37,880 nucleotides of DNA, taken from NCBI GenBank assembly GCA_031296115.1, contig JARLGI010000029.1, positions 1 to 37,880 of the forward strand, in the 5' to 3' direction. Shown here piece after piece: positions 36,418 to 37,880 of this stretch (positions are counted from its first letter, which is position 1; each line of letters starts with the position of its first letter). The notes beneath the pieces were generated by a model. It was not told the DNA's origin. It saw nothing but the letters and a program-made list of their open reading frames with translations, and searched no databases. The position numbers were made by a program, and so were the translations under genes. This DNA is from Acidobacteriota bacterium. GTDB taxonomy: Bacteria; Acidobacteriota; Terriglobia; Terriglobales; Acidobacteriaceae.

Positions 36418-36636
36418 ACACTGGAAAGGAGGATGATCCAACGCCTATGAAAATTGATGGTCCATGTAGTTTCTCAAGTGAGGTGGCTGAGGCTTAGGGC
36501 TTCCGCTCTAAATCCTCGCAAGACTTCGTAACTCTAGAGTCTGCCGCTGGGGCCACGTAGAGTGGACTGCCTCAGGCCAATCCCAACAGCTAACCGGAAA
36601 GACCCGCTGGCGCCGCGCGCTGCGGGTCTTTTCTAT
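36418..36636 (+). ncRNA. Candidate structured small RNA, about 220 nt
   Basis: Between the promoter above and a strong terminator is a stretch that folds well. GGCTGAGGC (36485-36493) pairs with GCCTCAGGCC (about 36569-36578) with one bulged base. Inside it CCGCTCTA (36503-36510) pairs with TAGAGTGG (36559-36566), allowing one G-T. A further small hairpin AGACT/AGTCT sits at the tip. The outline, a long rod with an internal bubble, recalls 6S RNA, but I cannot match a known family. An AAGGAGG near the 5' end precedes only tiny frames (5 and 16 codons). Confidence 0.45.
36598..36636 (+). terminator. Strong intrinsic terminator
   Basis: AAAGACCCGC (36598-36607) pairs perfectly with GCGGGTCTTT (36622-36631) around a GC-rich loop, followed by TTCTATTT. 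Because the stem starts with AAA, it can also serve the oppositely oriented gene that ends at 36657. It ends the putative small RNA on the plus strand. Confidence 0.85.
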
Positions 36637-36656
36637 TTCCGTTGGCAGCGTTGGCG

Positions 36657-37178
36657 CTACTGCGCCGGTGCTTGCGGCTGCGGCGGCACACCGTTCGGTC
36701 CAACCGGCGCCTCGCCTGCCTTCAACTTGCGGCAGCAGCCGCTGACCATGTCGCCTGTCGGCAAGTTGACCTGCGACGAGTACGGAAACGTTTCCTTGCG
36801 CACCGGATCGTTGCAGGCTTCCTTCCGGATGGTGGCCGAGAGGGCGTTTTGGCCGTTCATGGGAGCCAGGCCGTTCTGCCGCTGCCACGCCCAGACTTTC
36901 TGGTCCGGCACCCAGAAGAAGCGGCCATTGAAGTACTGGTCCGGCTGGTTGATCCCTAGGTAGCGCGCGCCCCAGGAGACGAACTGGATGCTCCAATTCG
37001 GGCCGTAGCCAAAGCAGACCATGTCAGGAGGCTTGGGCGGCGGCGCCTGGTTCGCGGGTGGTGGCGTCGGCGGCGGTGGCGGTGGCGCAAGCGGGTTGGT
37101 TGTCACTTGCGCTCCGGCGGAAACGACGGCGAACAGGCAGAAGAAAATAACGGTAAAGCGAACAGCAGCGCGTCCCAT
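36657..37178 (-). CDS. Secreted proline-rich protein, unknown function
   Basis: This 173-residue protein has an N-terminal signal peptide (FTVIFFCLFAVVSAGA, residues 7-22). A Pro-rich linker follows, with PPPPPPTPPP and PPPKPPD near residues 33-52. Then comes a compact domain with CFGYGPNWSIQFVSWGARYL, a Trp-rich FFWVPDQKVWAWQ, and several Cys (CNDP, GCCRKL) that could form disulfides. The C-terminus is again Pro/Gln-rich. The ATG at 37178 is chosen because it puts the signal peptide at the start. I do not recognise the domain. It ends 20 bases from the bidirectional terminator. Confidence 0.8.
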   Translation of the reverse strand: MGRAAVRFTVIFFCLFAVVSAGAQVTTNPLAPPPPPPTPPPANQAPPPKPPDMVCFGYGPNWSIQFVSWGARYLGINQPDQYFNGRFFWVPDQKVWAWQRQNGLAPMNGQNALSATIRKEACNDPVRKETFPYSSQVNLPTGDMVSGCCRKLKAGEAPVGPNGVPPQPQAPAQ

Positions 37179-37287
37179 GAAACCTCCGAGAACCGATGGT
37201 CGCTGCAAAGGCGTTGCGCGTCAACTGGTAATTGTGCGAGACACCGCAAATGCCGTGACTGGCCTCGCACCGCAGCTAACCAGTTTG

Positions 37288-37880
37288 TTACCCCCTCCCC
37301 CACGGATGTGCAAAGTCGTCTAAACAAAGGACCGGCCGAAAAAATCGCGGCAAAATATTGGGGAGCGGAAAGAAAACCAACCCGAGCAGAATCGTGGCCG
37401 CTACAATCACAGGTCGTCCCATACGGAATCTGCTGGTCCAAGCTTCAATCTGCATGCATCCCGCTGCGACGAGGTATGGATATACATTCGCGGGATAGTA
37501 ATGCTTTCCGTGCAGCACAATCATCATGGCAATCAGGAGTACATAGCCATAGGCCAAGAAACGAAATTCCGGGCGCAGAAAAAGCCAGGCCAACCCGATG
37601 ATCCAGAACCCAGCCAGCAAGCCGCTGATCAAGAGTTGTTGTCCGACGTAGCTCAGCGGCCCTACGATGACGTTCTTAACATGCTGGCCAGCACGCACAG
37701 CAATTCAAGCATAGGGTATCCATAGTGGACTTGCCACAGGAACGCCGGCCAAGCTCGCAGTAAAACCAGCGAAGGCCCGAACGCCTGCGAAGCAGGAGCC
37801 AGCAGTGGTGCGACGGGCGGCTGGTCCACGTAATTCCACTGCGGATGCTGTCCGCAGATGATGAAATAGAGCTCATCGCC
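37288..37880 (-). pseudogene. GT39-type membrane glycosyltransferase, internally deleted and frameshifted, runs off the window
   Basis: From the right edge the minus strand encodes DELYFIICGQHPQWNYVDQP PVAPLLAP, the N-terminal acceptor loop of dolichol-phosphate-mannose-type (PMT/ArnT-like) transferases. At about 37735-37745 it jumps directly to QVHYGYPMLELL, which in this family normally lies some 200 residues later. A frame change near 37690-37700 then leads into HVKNVIVGPLSYVGQQLL and a multi-helix part with VLHGKHYYPANVYPYLVAAG. The usual C-terminal domain is missing. So there is an internal deletion plus a frameshift; an assembly collapse could also explain it. Confidence 0.65.

Overview
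The window looks like a chromosome segment of an acidobacterium (Acidobacteriota, Terriglobia/Koribacter-like). That is inferred from the high-GC coding style, the flavour of several small proteins and the short stem-loop intergenic repeats, not from a marker gene. Most of it is ordinary housekeeping sequence, interrupted by three patches of decayed accessory DNA.

Region by region. 142-4124 is a tight minus-strand operon hemE-hemH-hemG-cobO (heme branch plus corrinoid adenosylation). A perfect CRP/FNR-type palindrome lies in the spacer it shares with a divergent DHA2 drug exporter. 4287-7974 is a plus-strand run: exporter, GluQ-type tRNA(Asp)-modifying enzyme, DUF1761 membrane protein, cupin and a small membrane protein. 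8015-12655 carries a class II photolyase and folP (minus), then dacB (PBP4) and a small secreted protein (plus). 12656-14324 has two hairpins, an exact parS centromere site, and a type II restriction-modification pair wrecked by frameshifts. 14413-19425 holds aconitase, a universal stress protein, a stem-loop repeat element and an Nramp Mn/Fe transporter. 19631-23385 holds purD-purE, a small basic protein, an enoyl-CoA hydratase-like protein and a SYLF-domain lipid-binding protein.

23500-28900 is the accessory zone: a frameshifted metallothionein-like gene, a dead peptide-ABC ATPase fragment, an NtrC C-terminal fragment, a selenocysteine tRNA gene, an intact peroxiredoxin, a PhzF-like protein, a lone receiver domain, an IS66-type transposase remnant and a small AT-hook-like protein. 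28911-31993 has a PLP amino-acid decarboxylase, a glycosidase-like tail fragment and an orphan sugar-binding lipoprotein. 32238-36354 returns to core genes: purB, larB, ubiX, a TrmJ-type tRNA methyltransferase and panD. After panD comes an unannotated transcription unit, with promoter, foldable RNA and strong terminator, that may be a small RNA. The window ends with a proline-rich secreted protein and a broken GT39-type glycosyltransferase running off the edge.

The most notable items are the parS site beside the dead restriction system, the selenocysteine tRNA amid gene debris, the candidate structured RNA at 36.4-36.6 kb, and the operator in front of the heme operon. Frameshifts cluster in accessory genes while more than twenty core genes are intact, which points to real decay. 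Several are one-base losses in homopolymers, so read-level confirmation is needed.
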